A stretch of 64,000 nt of DNA, from the NCBI GenBank assembly GCA_001662425.1, contig BDDC01000163.1:31287-95286 (forward strand), given 5' to 3'. A model generated the notes under the pieces. The model saw only the letters and a program-made list of their open reading frames with translations. It made no database searches and was not told where the DNA came from. Source of the DNA: Chlamydomonas sphaeroides. Lineage: Eukaryota; Chlorophyta; Chlorophyceae; Chlamydomonadales; Chlamydomonadaceae. Shown here one piece after another: positions 22,976-34,282 of this stretch. The stretch's first letter is position 1. Every line of letters starts with the position of its first letter. The translations under genes and the position numbers were made by a program.

Positions 22976-25900
22976 CTAGCGGCCGCCCTTGCCCTTGACA
23001 ACCAGCGTGTAGCCGGCCTGGTCGGGCAGGCCGCGGTACTGGCGGTAAGCGTAGTTGGCGCCGGCCAGCACCAGCAGCACCATGGACGCGATGCCAAGCA
23101 GCGCCGTCCAGCCCGTGAGCGTCAGCGCGTGCGCGTTGCCCTGACGGTCGCGCTTGAGCATGGTCAGGCCCGTCGCGCCCTCCACAGCCGACAGCTGCGA
23201 CTGCAGCAGCGCGACCGTGAGCGAGGCCTCGAAGGCCTGCTTCATGTTGGGCGGCTCCGCAACCTCCACCAGCGCGGCGCACTTCTCGCTCAGCAGCGAC
23301 TCGGGGGGCTTGGCGGTGTCCTCCATCTGACGACGAAGGCAGGCAACCGGCACAACAGAAGTAAGCACATGCACGCTGCGGTATAGCAGGCAGTCTGGAG
23401 AGGTGCTGTCCCTGGGGAGTTCCATGCAACCCACCAAAAGCAACTAGCCTCCCTCACGCAACCAGCCCGGGGCCAAACAAGCCACGCGCACCTTCTGGGC
23501 CAGGCACGTGCCGATGGCACCGGGCGTGGCGGCCATGTTGGGACGGTTGGCCAGGCAGTGCTTCTTAACGTCGTCGTCGCAGTCCGAGGTCAGGATGGCG
23601 CCCTCCTGCCACACGAAGAAGGCCATGTGCACGGCGCGGCCCAGCTCCTTCTGGCAGCCGTCGTCAATGTCCATGAAGTTCTTGGCCAGGCACTTGTACA
23701 CCAGGCCCTCCTCGCTGTTGGCAGCGTCCTCCACACCGCAGTGAGCCGTGACGGATTGCCTGCAGGTCGCAAACACAAAGGTTTCACAACAGCGAGGGGC
23801 GCAGCTCCATGGCAGGCGCCAGCTGCGACCTAGCTCACGGTGACTCGAGCACACCGAGCAAGTTCGGGCTCCGGGGCGGGCGGCTTACTTGCAGGCCTTG
23901 CGGAGCGAGGGGTCCAGCTTCCAGTTGGCCTGGCGGCGCTGCAGCTTGTCGGTAATCTCCTTGCGGCACGCCTCGCCGAAGTCGGGGTCCGACATCTTCT
24001 CAGCCAGGCAGCGGAACACGCGGGCCTGGCCGGGCGCGACCATGCCGCAGAAGGTGCGGCGCTCGTTGCGGCAGATGCGCAGAAGGCCGGGGCGCAGCTC
24101 CACGCTCTCTGCCTCCTGCTCCTCCAGGAGCAGCTCCTCGCGGCGGCAGCTATCGCTGAGCTTGGCGCGGTTAGCGCGCAGGCACTCGTGCACACGGCCC
24201 TCGCCTGAGGCCATCGGCGTGAGGCAGGGAGTTTTACGTACTGCCCTCACATCCTGGCCGCTGGAAGCGCTCTAATCAGACGGCATTCGATCCAGGCTTA
24301 CCGGCCTCGGTCTCGCTGCAGAACTGGCTAACGTCGGTGCGGCAGGCCGCGGCCAGGATGACGTCGTTGTTGAAGTTGGTCACCTCCATCTTCTCAAAGT
24401 ACATGACCTCCTGCTGGCACGCCTCGTTCTTAATCTCCTCCTTGCGCTCCGTCAGGCAGCGCAGCACGGTGCCGCCACAGGTCTGCGGCCACAGCGAATG
24501 CATGGGGCTTTATTCAGCGCTCCAAAGTGCTATGATGTTACCCGAAGTGGCCCCTTAGCCCGCCACGGCCAGCTGCGATGAAGTCCAGGCGCAGCCCTGC
24601 CGCGTCATCGGCTGCGCCAGCCCCCTCAGTTCTCAGCCCGCGGCCTCATGCCCAACGCACCGCGCCGTCCTCGGCGGAGCACACTTGGGCGCACAGGGAA
24701 TTGATGTCGTCGCGGCAGTTCTTGGACAGGCGATAGTTAAGGCGGTAGTCCGAAGATGCATCAGCCTCGTAGGACTCCACCTGGCGGCGGCACTCCTTGC
24801 CGAAGTCCGGGTCGTCCTTCTTGTCCTGCGGGAGGGACCCAGGGCGTTCAAGGGCTCGGGCTCAGCAAGGGCGCGATTAGCCCTTCGCAAGCACGCCGGT
24901 GCGCTGACGCTCTAGGTGCCACGCGTCCGCACCCCCCCTCTTCGGGTGTGCTAAGCAGGCCATTCCTTTAGCACTTCCTGGGGAACGGGGCACCGATAGA
25001 CAGAGCGCTATTTAGACAGCAGGGCGTGCAGCAGCGGCCGCTCACCTGCAGGCAGCGGATGGTGCGGGCCTCGCCGTGGGGCACGTCCTTGCAGAACATC
25101 TTGATCTCTTTCTGGCAGGCGACCTGGTGGGACAGGCGGTAGGTGTGCAGTTGCACATGTTGACACCGCATGGTTGTTGCATCACGCGAGCGCCGGCAGC
25201 TGCATTGGCAGACAACTACTGCAGGCATGCGGTTCATCACAGCAGCGTACCTTCATGGGGAACTGGAAATCGATGTTCTCCGAGAAGCGGACTTCCTCGT
25301 CAAAGAGAGTCGCGCGGCAGAGGGTCGACAGCTTCTCGCGGCTGGTCGTGAGGCAGCGGATGACACGAGCAGAGCCCTGGCGTGCGCGGCAGCAGGGAAG
25401 ACGCACAGTTCAGATGGAACTGCTAGCGGGCCGTGTCGCACATGGCGTTTTGCGCCCCGCCAACGCGCCGGTGCCTGGGCCCTACCGGGGGAACGCCAGC
25501 GCACAGGCGCTGGCGGTCCTCGTAGCAAGCCTCCGCCAGCGGCACGTTGAAGCGGATGTCCTCCGACGCCAGCTCCTTGTACTTGCGCACCAGCGAGCGG
25601 CAGGGTGCGCTCGTGATCTCGTTCATGTAGTCCTGCAGCGCACAATTGAGAACACCAGCGCGCAGGGTTGAGGCGGTGTTCGATACGGCCGCCATTCTGA
25701 GGTGCCGTTGCGCACGCGGGCGCGCCTAGTGCAAGCCCATTGTAGGAGCAGCCGCAGATCCTTGCCGGCCAGGCAGCGGGCGCACCTGCAGGCAGCGGAT
25801 GACTGAGGTATCCTCAGTGTCGAGGGTGTCGACGTCGCCAAAGAAGGCGCACATGTTATAGATGTCGCTCTCGCACGTCTGGCGCAGGCGGCTGTCGAGG

Positions 25901-27842
25901 CGGAAGTCGCGCACGCGCTGCTCAATCATGACGTTAACCTCCTCGCGGCAATCATTGCCGAAGCCATCGTCGTTGCGGTGGATCTCCAGGCAATCCTTGA
26001 CCTTGGCGCTGCCTGCATCGGCCGGTGGTATCGACAAGGCGCATCAGCCTTTGGTGCGGGCGCTCCAACACACACGGTCAAGCCCCAACCCTCCATGCGC
26101 CAGGCGCGGAGCGCCACCAACTCGCAGGGCGGGGCGGCGCCATGTCTGCGTACCCGTTGGGCCGCGCCTCGCCCACGGTATGCGCGGGCGCCCTACGGGC
26201 CGTGCCCCGGGTAGCCCAACCACAAGGGCGTGCTTGACAGGCCGGTGCGGCGCATACCTGGCTCCACCTCAGCGCAGAATTTGCGCTTCTCGCGGATGCA
26301 CTGTGTGTAGAGGCGCACGCTCAGACGGATATCATCGGCATCCTCCAGCTCCTGTCGGAACAGCTGTTCCTCACACGCCCACGACAGCTGCATGCGCTTG
26401 TCACGCTGTGGGCGACCAGGGGAACAACGAGGAGCACGTGGATCAGAACGGCGTCAAATCTATCAAGCTCATCGATGCGAACATTTCTGAAGTCAGTCCA
26501 GTCACAAGCGGTCGCCGGCACGCCACGCACCAGGCAAGCCTGTACACGACCGCCGCCAAACTTGACGCCCTTGCAGAGAGTCGAGGCATCCTCCTTGCAG
26601 CTCTCGTACAGCTGCGGGTCCGACCGGAAATCAATGGCCGCGTCCAGCTGCAATTTGAAGATCTGCTTGGCGCAGGCTGGAGCCAGCAGCTCCTTGATCT
26701 CGCTGCGTGTGTGATGGCCACAGCAGGGAAGGGAAGAGCAGGCGTCAGGCTAGGACGCTGTGCGAAACAGCAAGGGACTTTGAATGGCTATCGCTGCGTG
26801 GTTGGCAGCAGGTGCGCAACCCACCGCAGGCAAGAGATGATCTGCCCCGACTTGTAGCCAAAAAACCACGTGATGTTGCAGTGCTTGTCAGCATCCACCT
26901 TGCATGCCTTAGCTGCGGTTCCGTGATGATGACGAGCGGCGAAGGGTAGGGACGGGTCCATAACATAGCAAGAGTGCAGTGAGCGGGGTCGGTACCGCCG
27001 CAAGCGCGCATGCCGTGAACTACGCCACAACAGAGCGGTTAGTGCCCGCACGGGCGACTGTGGCCCGCGCCTACCCAAGGGAATGTTACGGTTGATGTTT
27101 GAGTTGCGGCTGATCTTGTACTGGTACACCTCCTCACGGCAGGCGTCCGTCACCTCCACGGGGTCGGCGTCTGCCGTGTGGGTCGGGCAGAGTGGGTCGG
27201 GCAGCGTCAGTGCGATAGGCGCACCGAATGAAAGGCGAGAGGCGGCCGCGCAGCGTGGCGCTGCACGCCAGGCTTTCGCGGTCCGAATGAAACACCTTCA
27301 TGGCCGCTGGCGCACAGCTGGTCGCTGAGCTAGAACCTAGCTAGGGCAACGGGTGTGTCCCCGTGCGGCCTGCCCACCCGGGCCCTGCCGTTGCTCCATT
27401 CCTGCTATGCAGCTTGGCACCCGCCATCCGCCTCCCGTCCCGAAGCAACCCTTGATGAGAGCATAGCGGCCCGCACACGCACCAGGCTCCAGGTCCTGCA
27501 CCTCCGCCTCGGCGATGACGTCGCTCACGCAGTCCGCAAAGCGCCCCTCGCCAACCTCAATTCCTTGGCAGTGCTTGGTAATTTCGGCAAGGCAGTTGCC
27601 TGCACAGGTGGTGGGCGATTAGCGCTGCCCGAAGCAGAATGCGTCCTCGATCAGGCACCCGTCGCACCCGTTGGGTCAATATCATCGTTATTTTCCACCT
27701 CTGCAGCTGGTGCGAAATCAATCGTCTGCACCGTCGTTTTAGGCTTCGCTGCCGCTGCCCCCGCAGGAGAGGCTGCATCTTCAGCGCTGGCTGCACAAAA
27801 CAAAAGGCCCAGCAGTGCAGCGGCTAGTAACCGTCGCGCCAT
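22976..27842 (-). CDS. GLG1: Golgi apparatus protein 1-like cysteine-rich membrane protein
   Basis: Type I Golgi glycoprotein family (GLG1/ESL-1/CFR). Fifteen exons in phase: 27842-27659, 27599-27483, 27170-27075, 26912-26825, 26702-26531, 26405-26258, 26012-25786, 25632-25486, 25376-25251, 25123-25046, 24825-24661, 24482-24302, 24204-23889, 23759-23492, 23326-22976; 887 aa. A signal peptide (MARRLLAAALLGLLFCAASA) leads a long lumenal part built of repeats with the pattern C-x(n)-C followed by G-x(1-3)-RVxxCL, for example VKFGGGRVQACL, MFCK with EARTIRCL, and AQVCSAEDGA. Near the C-terminus is one membrane helix (WTALLGIASMVLLVLAGANY), then a short basic tail ending VVKGKGGR. Animal GLG1 is longer (about 1,180 aa). 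Its function in algae is not established; roles in trafficking of secreted ligands come from animals only. Confidence 0.92.
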
Positions 27843-28844
27843 CTTTAAAGATGGAGCGAGCTCGCCGGCTATAGCGCAGCCCGGCCGATGCTGTTGCTGC
27901 GTCCTTGGCTGGCCAAAAGCTTCCCTAAGGTGATCACAGGTGTTAGATATGTGGTTTGCTTACGCCAGCTGAGCTCGGCGTGCTGCGGCGCGCAAGGTGC
28001 AGGGCCTTGGCTGTATCAACGCGGTTGCACAGTTTAGCGGCCGAAGTAGGCCGTGCGAAGTGTGGTTATATGTATTAGCAGGCCGGTATGGTGTGAGGTA
28101 GGAAGTGGTGGCGCAATATTTAAGTGTGGCCGTGCCGACCCGCCGACCGGCTTGCACCCGCCAGCATCCCCCAGGATCCCCCCTGCCTTGTCGCACGCGG
28201 CCTTGCGCCCTTTTTGCCCTAAACCGGTCAAAACACGTTACTGTCGTTATGGTGCATCCAAGATGCTGCTCCAAGAGCAACCGGCCATCGCGGTCAGCTT
28301 CAGTCAACGAGAGTCGCCGCATGCCGATGACTGCCGACCTCCTGCCAACCATGTGCCGACGCCTGAAGCAACGGCGTCAAGCCAGCGGGGGCTGCGCGCA
28401 GCAGTACATGGGCTCGGTCCATTGTATGCACGTGCACTGCATACATATCGTGCGCACAGGGCACAACGCAGTCCCGGCCCCATCACCAGGCACGCCGACC
28501 GAAACAACGGCAACGCCGACTTCGCTCATACGCACCATCCTCCAGCCCGATATCGCAAGCACATCCTATGACTGCGCGTGTTACTGCGCCACTCGCGCAC
28601 CGGCCATCAACAACTAGCCTGGCACAACGTCCCGTCACCGCCGTCGGTCCAGCCTGCTCCGGACGCCCTCACCTCACCTGCCCCAAACCCATCCCGAACC
28701 CTCTTCCCCCAGAGCGCATCGCCTGCCACAGCATATCAGCGGGCATAAACGTCATGCACGGCCTGCTGCACAGGAGCACGCAGGCCCCCTGCGCCCGAAG
28801 CCTCGGTCGCTCGCAGCAACCCAGCCCCAAGCCACGCCAGGACC
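27843..28844. other. Intergenic, about 1 kb
   Basis: Lies between the GLG1 start and the ISPF stop, both on the minus strand. It should hold the GLG1 promoter and the ISPF 3' untranslated region. Small open frames occur on both strands but none has a motif or in-phase exon partner. No TGTAA was found in the ISPF sense. Confidence 0.5.
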
Positions 28845-30849
28845 TCATGCCAGATCCTTGCGGATGAGCATGACAACAGCATGGCAGCCAATGGAGCGCT
28901 CCTCGCCAAGGCTGTCCACCTTCTCGTGCGTCTTGGCCTGCAGCGGCAGCATGTTAAACGGCAGGAACGTGTCCATCACACACCGGGGCGCGCTGTGCCG
29001 CGTGTGGGGTTATGTTATACCCAATACTGGAACACACGGCCCTATCAAAATCGAACACACGTCGCCACAGCCGCGCCATGTGCCGCCCATGCAGGGCCCA
29101 CGTGCACGACACCTGTGCGCTGCAGCCCTAACCGCTGGCCCCGCAGCCTCTAGCTGTCGCACAGGCTGCCGTACAAGCCGTGCTACTGTCGTATCGCGTG
29201 CGCCCACCGCTCCACCGGTAGCGCACCTTAATGTTCACCACGGAGGGGTCCGCGCCCAGGATGCTGCTCAGGTTGTTGCGGATGTTCTCCTGCGACGGCG
29301 CAGGGCAAGGGAGCAGGAGGCGCGCGCCAGGTCAGAGCAGGCCTACGGTTCAAGCGTCCTGGGGTTGGCCGTGCCACAGCCCCCCTCGGGTGCGTCGTGG
29401 GGATGCCGGCGGCCTGCCACACCGTCCGGCGCAGCCCGGCAAACCCTGCCGCGCCTCGCCCGCGCAGTTCCGTCGCTGCGGCCGCCTCGGAAGCATGCGT
29501 GGTGAGTGTAGCCCTGCGCTGCAACGCCCCCTGCCGCCGGCCCCGGCGCTCCTCCCTTTTCCCCGGCGGTGCCCGCCTGGTAGGCGCCTGCCGCCGCCAG
29601 CTGGCGGCTGCGACACATGCCGGCCGGCACCTGCGGCCGCCAGCTGCTCACCTTGTGCGGCGAGAGCTTGGGCTTTTGCGCGATGATGGTGCAGTCCAGG
29701 TTACCCAGCACGTAGCCCTTCTCCGCCATCAGCCGAACCTGGCGCGGGGCGGGGCGGGTTTAGTGGGCGCTGGGGTTCAGCACAGCGCAGGAGCGGGCGT
29801 GGGGCCGACAGGAGCTGGTGGCGGGAGAAGCCACGGATGGCCCCTACGTGGCGGGCCGTTTGCCGCACCACGGCACCTGCGCGCCTCGATACGCGAGCCA
29901 CAGCGGCTGTCCGAGGAGGCCAGCTCAGCCGCAGCAGGTCGTGTGGCGGCCACCGGAAGCCGGTCCGCCGGAGGCCGGCACGCCGGGAGTAGGCGTGTCG
30001 CTGGGCCAGCAGCGCAAGCGCGGCCGAACTGGCCCCGCGTCGGCACCATATGCCCGGTTGAAGCCCCCTGCCTCTCACCGCCTCCTTGAGGAAGATGTCC
30101 GACCGAGCGCCCTTCCACTTGGGATCAGTGTCCGGGAACAGCTGGCCTGCGCGGGGAGGGCACGGCAGGAGGTGGCGCCCAGGGCATGAGGCGTGTGCGC
30201 CGAAGGGCCAGGGGCGCCGGCGCCGCCATGATGTCTTCGGAGGAAGAGGGACAATTGTGAACCTACCGATATCTGGCAGGCACAGAGCGCCGAGGATGGC
30301 GTCCGTGACGGTGTGCAGCAGGACGTCGCCTGAACAGCCGCGGGGTGGTAACGGAGCCGGCCGTTAGTTGGAGGGCATGGCCGGCCGCCCCTGCCCCCTG
30401 CGCAGCCGAGCCACGCTCCTGCTAGTCCCGGCCGCGGCGATGCCCCGCTCGCCGCACCATCGGAGTGGGCCTCGCAGCCCTTTGTGTGGGGGATGTCGAT
30501 GCCACCGATGATGAGCTTGTACCCCTCCGCCAGGCGGTGCAGATCGAACCCGTGCCCCACGCGGTATGGAAGCGACGGCACCTTCGCGACCGATGCAGAC
30601 GCGACGATGCTGGCGCCCCTGCGGCACGGCCACGGGGAAGTCGGCCGAAAGCGTCGCAGCGCCAGACCCACGACGGGTGCGCCGAGCTTACCGGCACGTG
30701 CGCTGAATACGCGCAGCCACCTTGGGGGCAGCCTGCGTCCAATTGGGCTAGGGTACTCAGTTCGGCCTGCGTTGTTGACGATGCAAGCAGAATTGGCTCA
30801 CCCGCCCGCTGCTGAAAGCGCCACGCGCACGAAGAGATTGCAGCGCCAT
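28845..30849 (-). CDS. ISPF: 2-C-methyl-D-erythritol 2,4-cyclodiphosphate synthase, plastid
   Basis: Fifth enzyme of the plastid MEP isoprenoid pathway; cyclises CDP-ME-2-phosphate to MEcPP with release of CMP. Seven exons in phase: 30849-30802, 30686-30458, 30329-30267, 30146-30079, 29738-29652, 29289-29227, 28937-28845; 216 aa. The first 50 or so residues (MALQSLRARGAFSSGR, then Arg/Pro/Ala-rich) look like a transit peptide. The enzyme starts at YRVGHGFDLHRL (metal-binding DxH), followed by GGIDIPHTKGCEAHSDGDVL, DAILGAL, GGQLFPDTDPKWKGA, DCTIIAQKPKLSP and THEKVDSLGEERSI near the end, as in plant enzymes. The intron 1 acceptor is AAG. Divergent from the LRR gene, with 303 bases between starts. 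Confidence 0.96.
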
Positions 30850-31152
30850 GGTTCGTTTGCACAATTGGGTATGCGAGGACGCACAGCGAGACAGTGGTAA
30901 TGAAACGAATGAGTGCAATTGCGGGGCCCGCGTTACTGGCAGTTTCGTGCACAGGTCACTAGCTTTCGTACGCGTGCGCTTTCCCCATCCACACAAGACA
31001 TCCAAGTTATTAACGCTCGCGAACTTCGGCATCCATCATTCGAGTACCCCGCCTTCCGGCATACTCAGCTGCCCTCGCAACCTCAGCAGCCGCACCTACG
31101 GGCAGCATTACGGGGCACCTGAGCACACGCCCGTGACGCTGGGGTTTTCAGG
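30850..31152. promoter_or_regulatory. Short divergent promoter region between ISPF and LRR gene
   Basis: Only 303 bases separate the two start codons, so both core promoters and both 5' untranslated regions must fit or overlap here. The segment is less GC-rich than the flanking coding DNA. No defined element was recognised. Confidence 0.55.
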
Positions 31153-33581
31153 ATGGGGAACTGCTTTCCCGGTGCATCGCCCGCGCGGCATGACGACACC
31201 CGACAAAGGCCGTACGTGCAGCTGAAGCAGCAGCAGACGTGGGCGAAGACCGGCATCGTTGGGCTGCGTGAACAGGCGCTGAAGGTGGGGGCCCACCCGG
31301 CACGTTCGTTGCCGCCCGTGCACCACACCGCTCCAGCTGTCGGTATCGGCGACCTCCTTGGCCGCGGTGGCCGCGACGCTTACCGCTCATCAAGCCGGCG
31401 GGGCATCGGTGACACGCACCCCACCCCCGCGTTGCTTTCACACGAACACACCGCACCTCTCCCTGCGTCACGCCCGCCAGGAGCTCCCGGCCGTGCTAGC
31501 CGAGTCCGCGGCGTCCATCAAGGTGGTGGATGCGTCCCTCAACCGCATAGCGGAGCTTCCGCCCTTCCTGTCGGGCATGTCCGCCCTGCAGCGCCTGGTG
31601 CTGGCGGGTGGGTGCCCGCCGGCCGGTGCCGCCGGGCGCGCTGGGCGCATGGCCGCTCCGCCCCGCATGCTCGAGTGTGGGAGCAGCCGCCATGGCCCCG
31701 CCTGCCGGCCGGCCGGCACGGCAGGGCATGCCATTACCCTGCTTGCAGCCCGTGCTAGGACAGCGGTGCCGCATGGGCAGGGTCGCGGCTCCGCCGTGCT
31801 GCGCTCTACGGGGACACTGCTCGCATGCGTCACCTCCATAGCAATAAGCGCATGCGCCCTTTTCACATCGGCCTGCTGGGCCTCCCGTCATCCTGTTCCT
31901 GCTTACCCGTACGTCCCATGCCCGCTGCGCCCAGGCAACCTCCTCACCGGCTGCGGCCTGCCTCCCGGCGTGTGCGCTGGGCTCACCTCGCTCAAGGTAT
32001 TGCCACCTCACCCGCCTGAGCGGCGGCAGTACGCTTGGCCCCTGGCCAACCACACCCGAAACCGCCAGCCGTCGGATAACCGCCAACCGAATGCGGTCCC
32101 GCAGGTGCTCGTCCTGGACGACAACCAGCTCACGGGGCTGCCGGCTGATGTGGGTCAGCTCAAGCGCCTGGAGCGGCTGAGCGTGGCGGGCAACAGGCTG
32201 GCTTCGCTGCCGCCCACGATCGGGGGCCTGGAGGCGCTGCTGGTGGGTCACCTGCGACTGGGGGCTGCAGGCGGCGGGAGGCCAGCATCGCGCCGTGGGG
32301 CCGCAGGAGGGCGCAGGGGCTGCAGCGGCCCCTACTCGGGGGCACCTGCCCAGCCCAGCACCCCCTGCCACTGTCCCACCCTGGCCGCCGCTCGCTGCAT
32401 TCCCCGGCAGGCGCTGGTGGTGGCCCGCAACGCGCTCGAGGCGCTGCCTGAGGAGCTGTCGGGCTGCGGGCGGCTGGAGGAGCTGGACGCGCAGGTGGGC
32501 CGGGAGGGCGGGGAGGTGGTGGGAGAGGGCGGGGAGGTGGTGGGAGAGGGCGGGGCGTGCAGGGTACAGGTGATGGAGCCCGGCAGGAGCGCGGGCCCGA
32601 AAGGGCGGGGCGTGAGGGCGGCGGCTGCCGGCTTCTGCGTTTGGGCAGGGGATGCTGGGAGGAGGCCTGGCCGGGGTTCCTGGAGGAGCTGCACGAGCCC
32701 TGGGGGAGCTGGGCACGAAGGCGGCCAAGCGCATGGTGACGCAAGGTGGCACGCAGGCTCGGGGTGGAGGGCAATATGGGCGACGGGGCACCGCTGGGCG
32801 CTGCGACGGCGAAACGTCTGACTCGGCCGCCCATGCGCTGCGCTGCCGCGTGTGCGCCCCTGCCGCTCCTCGGCCCGTTATGGTACTGCCCTCATCCCTG
32901 CCGTGCGCCCCGCTGCTTGGACCGCAGGCTAACGACCTGGCGCTCATCCCCGCCTCGCTGGGGCAGCTGAAGCGCCTCAAGACGCTGCAGTGCGACAACA
33001 ACCGCATCTTTGCCGTGCCCAGCGAGGTCCTCACCGGGTGCACGGCGCTGCAGACGCTGTCGCTGCACGGCTGCCCCATCAAGCCGGACGACCTGCAGGT
33101 GCGCCCGACCCATGGGCCCGTGTGTGGGAGCGCCGCCACGTAGGGGATGCGTTGCTGCCGTGGGTGTGGTTTGCGCAAGGCGCCGCCTGCTCACGCAACG
33201 CGATAAGGGGCCGCCCGTTGGACTTTGGACAGCGTGTCGCCTGCTCCTGACTTCGGTGCCTCAATGCCGTGCTCGTAGGAGACGCCGGGGTTCAAGGAAT
33301 TTGATGAGCGGCGACAAGCCAAGTACACCAAGGTGCGGTGCGTCGCCAACTGCCGGTGATTTGCACAGCCCCCGTGGCAGCTGCCGATGCGGATGCCAGC
33401 GCCACGCCTCCCGCGCACCGCATGGGAGCGCACCTGCCCGCGACGCAACCCTGCGCTCCGACCAATGCGTATTGCGCGCCGTGCCGTTGCCCGCCCGCAG
33501 GTCATCGCCGGAGGGGCGCTCATAGGCAGTAGGGGGCTCGACGAGGGGATAGACCGGGACGTATCGCCGCCGCAGCGGTAG
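31153..33581 (+). CDS. N-myristoylated leucine-rich repeat protein (LRRC57/plant Ras-group LRR-like)
   Basis: Eight exons in phase: 31153-31284, 31481-31607, 31935-31996, 32105-32242, 32411-32494, 32928-33098, 33279-33332, 33501-33581; 282 aa. The N-terminus MGNCFPG is a strong N-myristoylation signal with an adjacent cysteine for palmitoylation, so membrane attachment is likely. About seven LRRs follow, for example VLVLDDNQLTGLPADVGQL, LSVAGNRLASLPPTIGGL and LALIPASLGQLKRLKTL. The C-terminal GFKEFDERRQAKY and a late LDEGID are, from memory, shared with plant homologues and partly with LRRC57 of animals. The role is unknown; such small LRR proteins are usually protein-binding adaptors. Its neighbour on the left is ISPF (divergent). 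Confidence 0.88.
32505..32556 (+). repeat. Short G-rich tandem repeat in LRR-gene intron 5
   Basis: About two and a half copies of a 21-base unit rich in G (GGGCGGGGAGGTGGTGGGAGA-like), just after the exon 5 donor. Confidence 0.7.
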
Positions 33582-34282
33582 CAGCGGCCGGCCAGGGGCA
33601 GCGCGGATGTACGATGTGACAGGCAGCGGGTGTGGCAGGGCCTTAAAGGACAGGCGCGACGCGGCGGTTGCAGCGGCCAGTTGGGAGCTGTGGATGTGAC
33701 CTTGGCGGTAGTGAGGGCCGCAGGCCTGTGGTGGGCCACAGCGGGGGCAGCAGCGTATTGTAGCTTCGGCGGTGACGAATGTGATTTCGGCGGGGGCGGC
33801 TGCGCTGCAGAGGCGGCCGGCGTCAAACAGCGCCGTGTGCCGCGGTGCTGGTGTTCGCTGCCGCTGCCGGGGCGCTGCCTGCAGTTGTGCAGTGCACCTG
33901 GCTTTGGAATGCAAGTCGATGACGCAAAGCTTTGCTGGGCGGGGACTCACGTGTCAAGTGCCCAGGCGCCCGGCTGGCTAGCGTGCTTACATGCGGCCCA
34001 CGCCCCAGAATTGACGGCAGCACAGGGCCGCAGTGTATGTGCAATGCACGTGCAGGAGCACAGGAGCCGCAGTGCGCGGTGCACGTGGCAGTCGGCAAGG
34101 GCCGAAGGCCGCTTGGGCTAGGAGCAGGCGGGCAGCCAAGGACTGAAATGTCGCGAGCTGGCTGGAGCCGACTTCGCCGACATGCCGGGAATCACATCGC
34201 CCGCTCACGCCTTGCGGCCACACAAGGGTCCGTTGTTCGCACGTCCCGCTCTGCAGCCTGCGGTCCCTGACCGCCGAAAACC
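33582..34282. other. Convergent 3' region
   Basis: About 0.7 kb between the stop codons of the LRR gene (+) and the secretory-pathway gene (-). No supported coding sequence. TTACA at 33987-33991 (TGTAA for the minus-strand gene, about 295 bases past its stop) is a candidate poly(A) signal. Confidence 0.45.
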
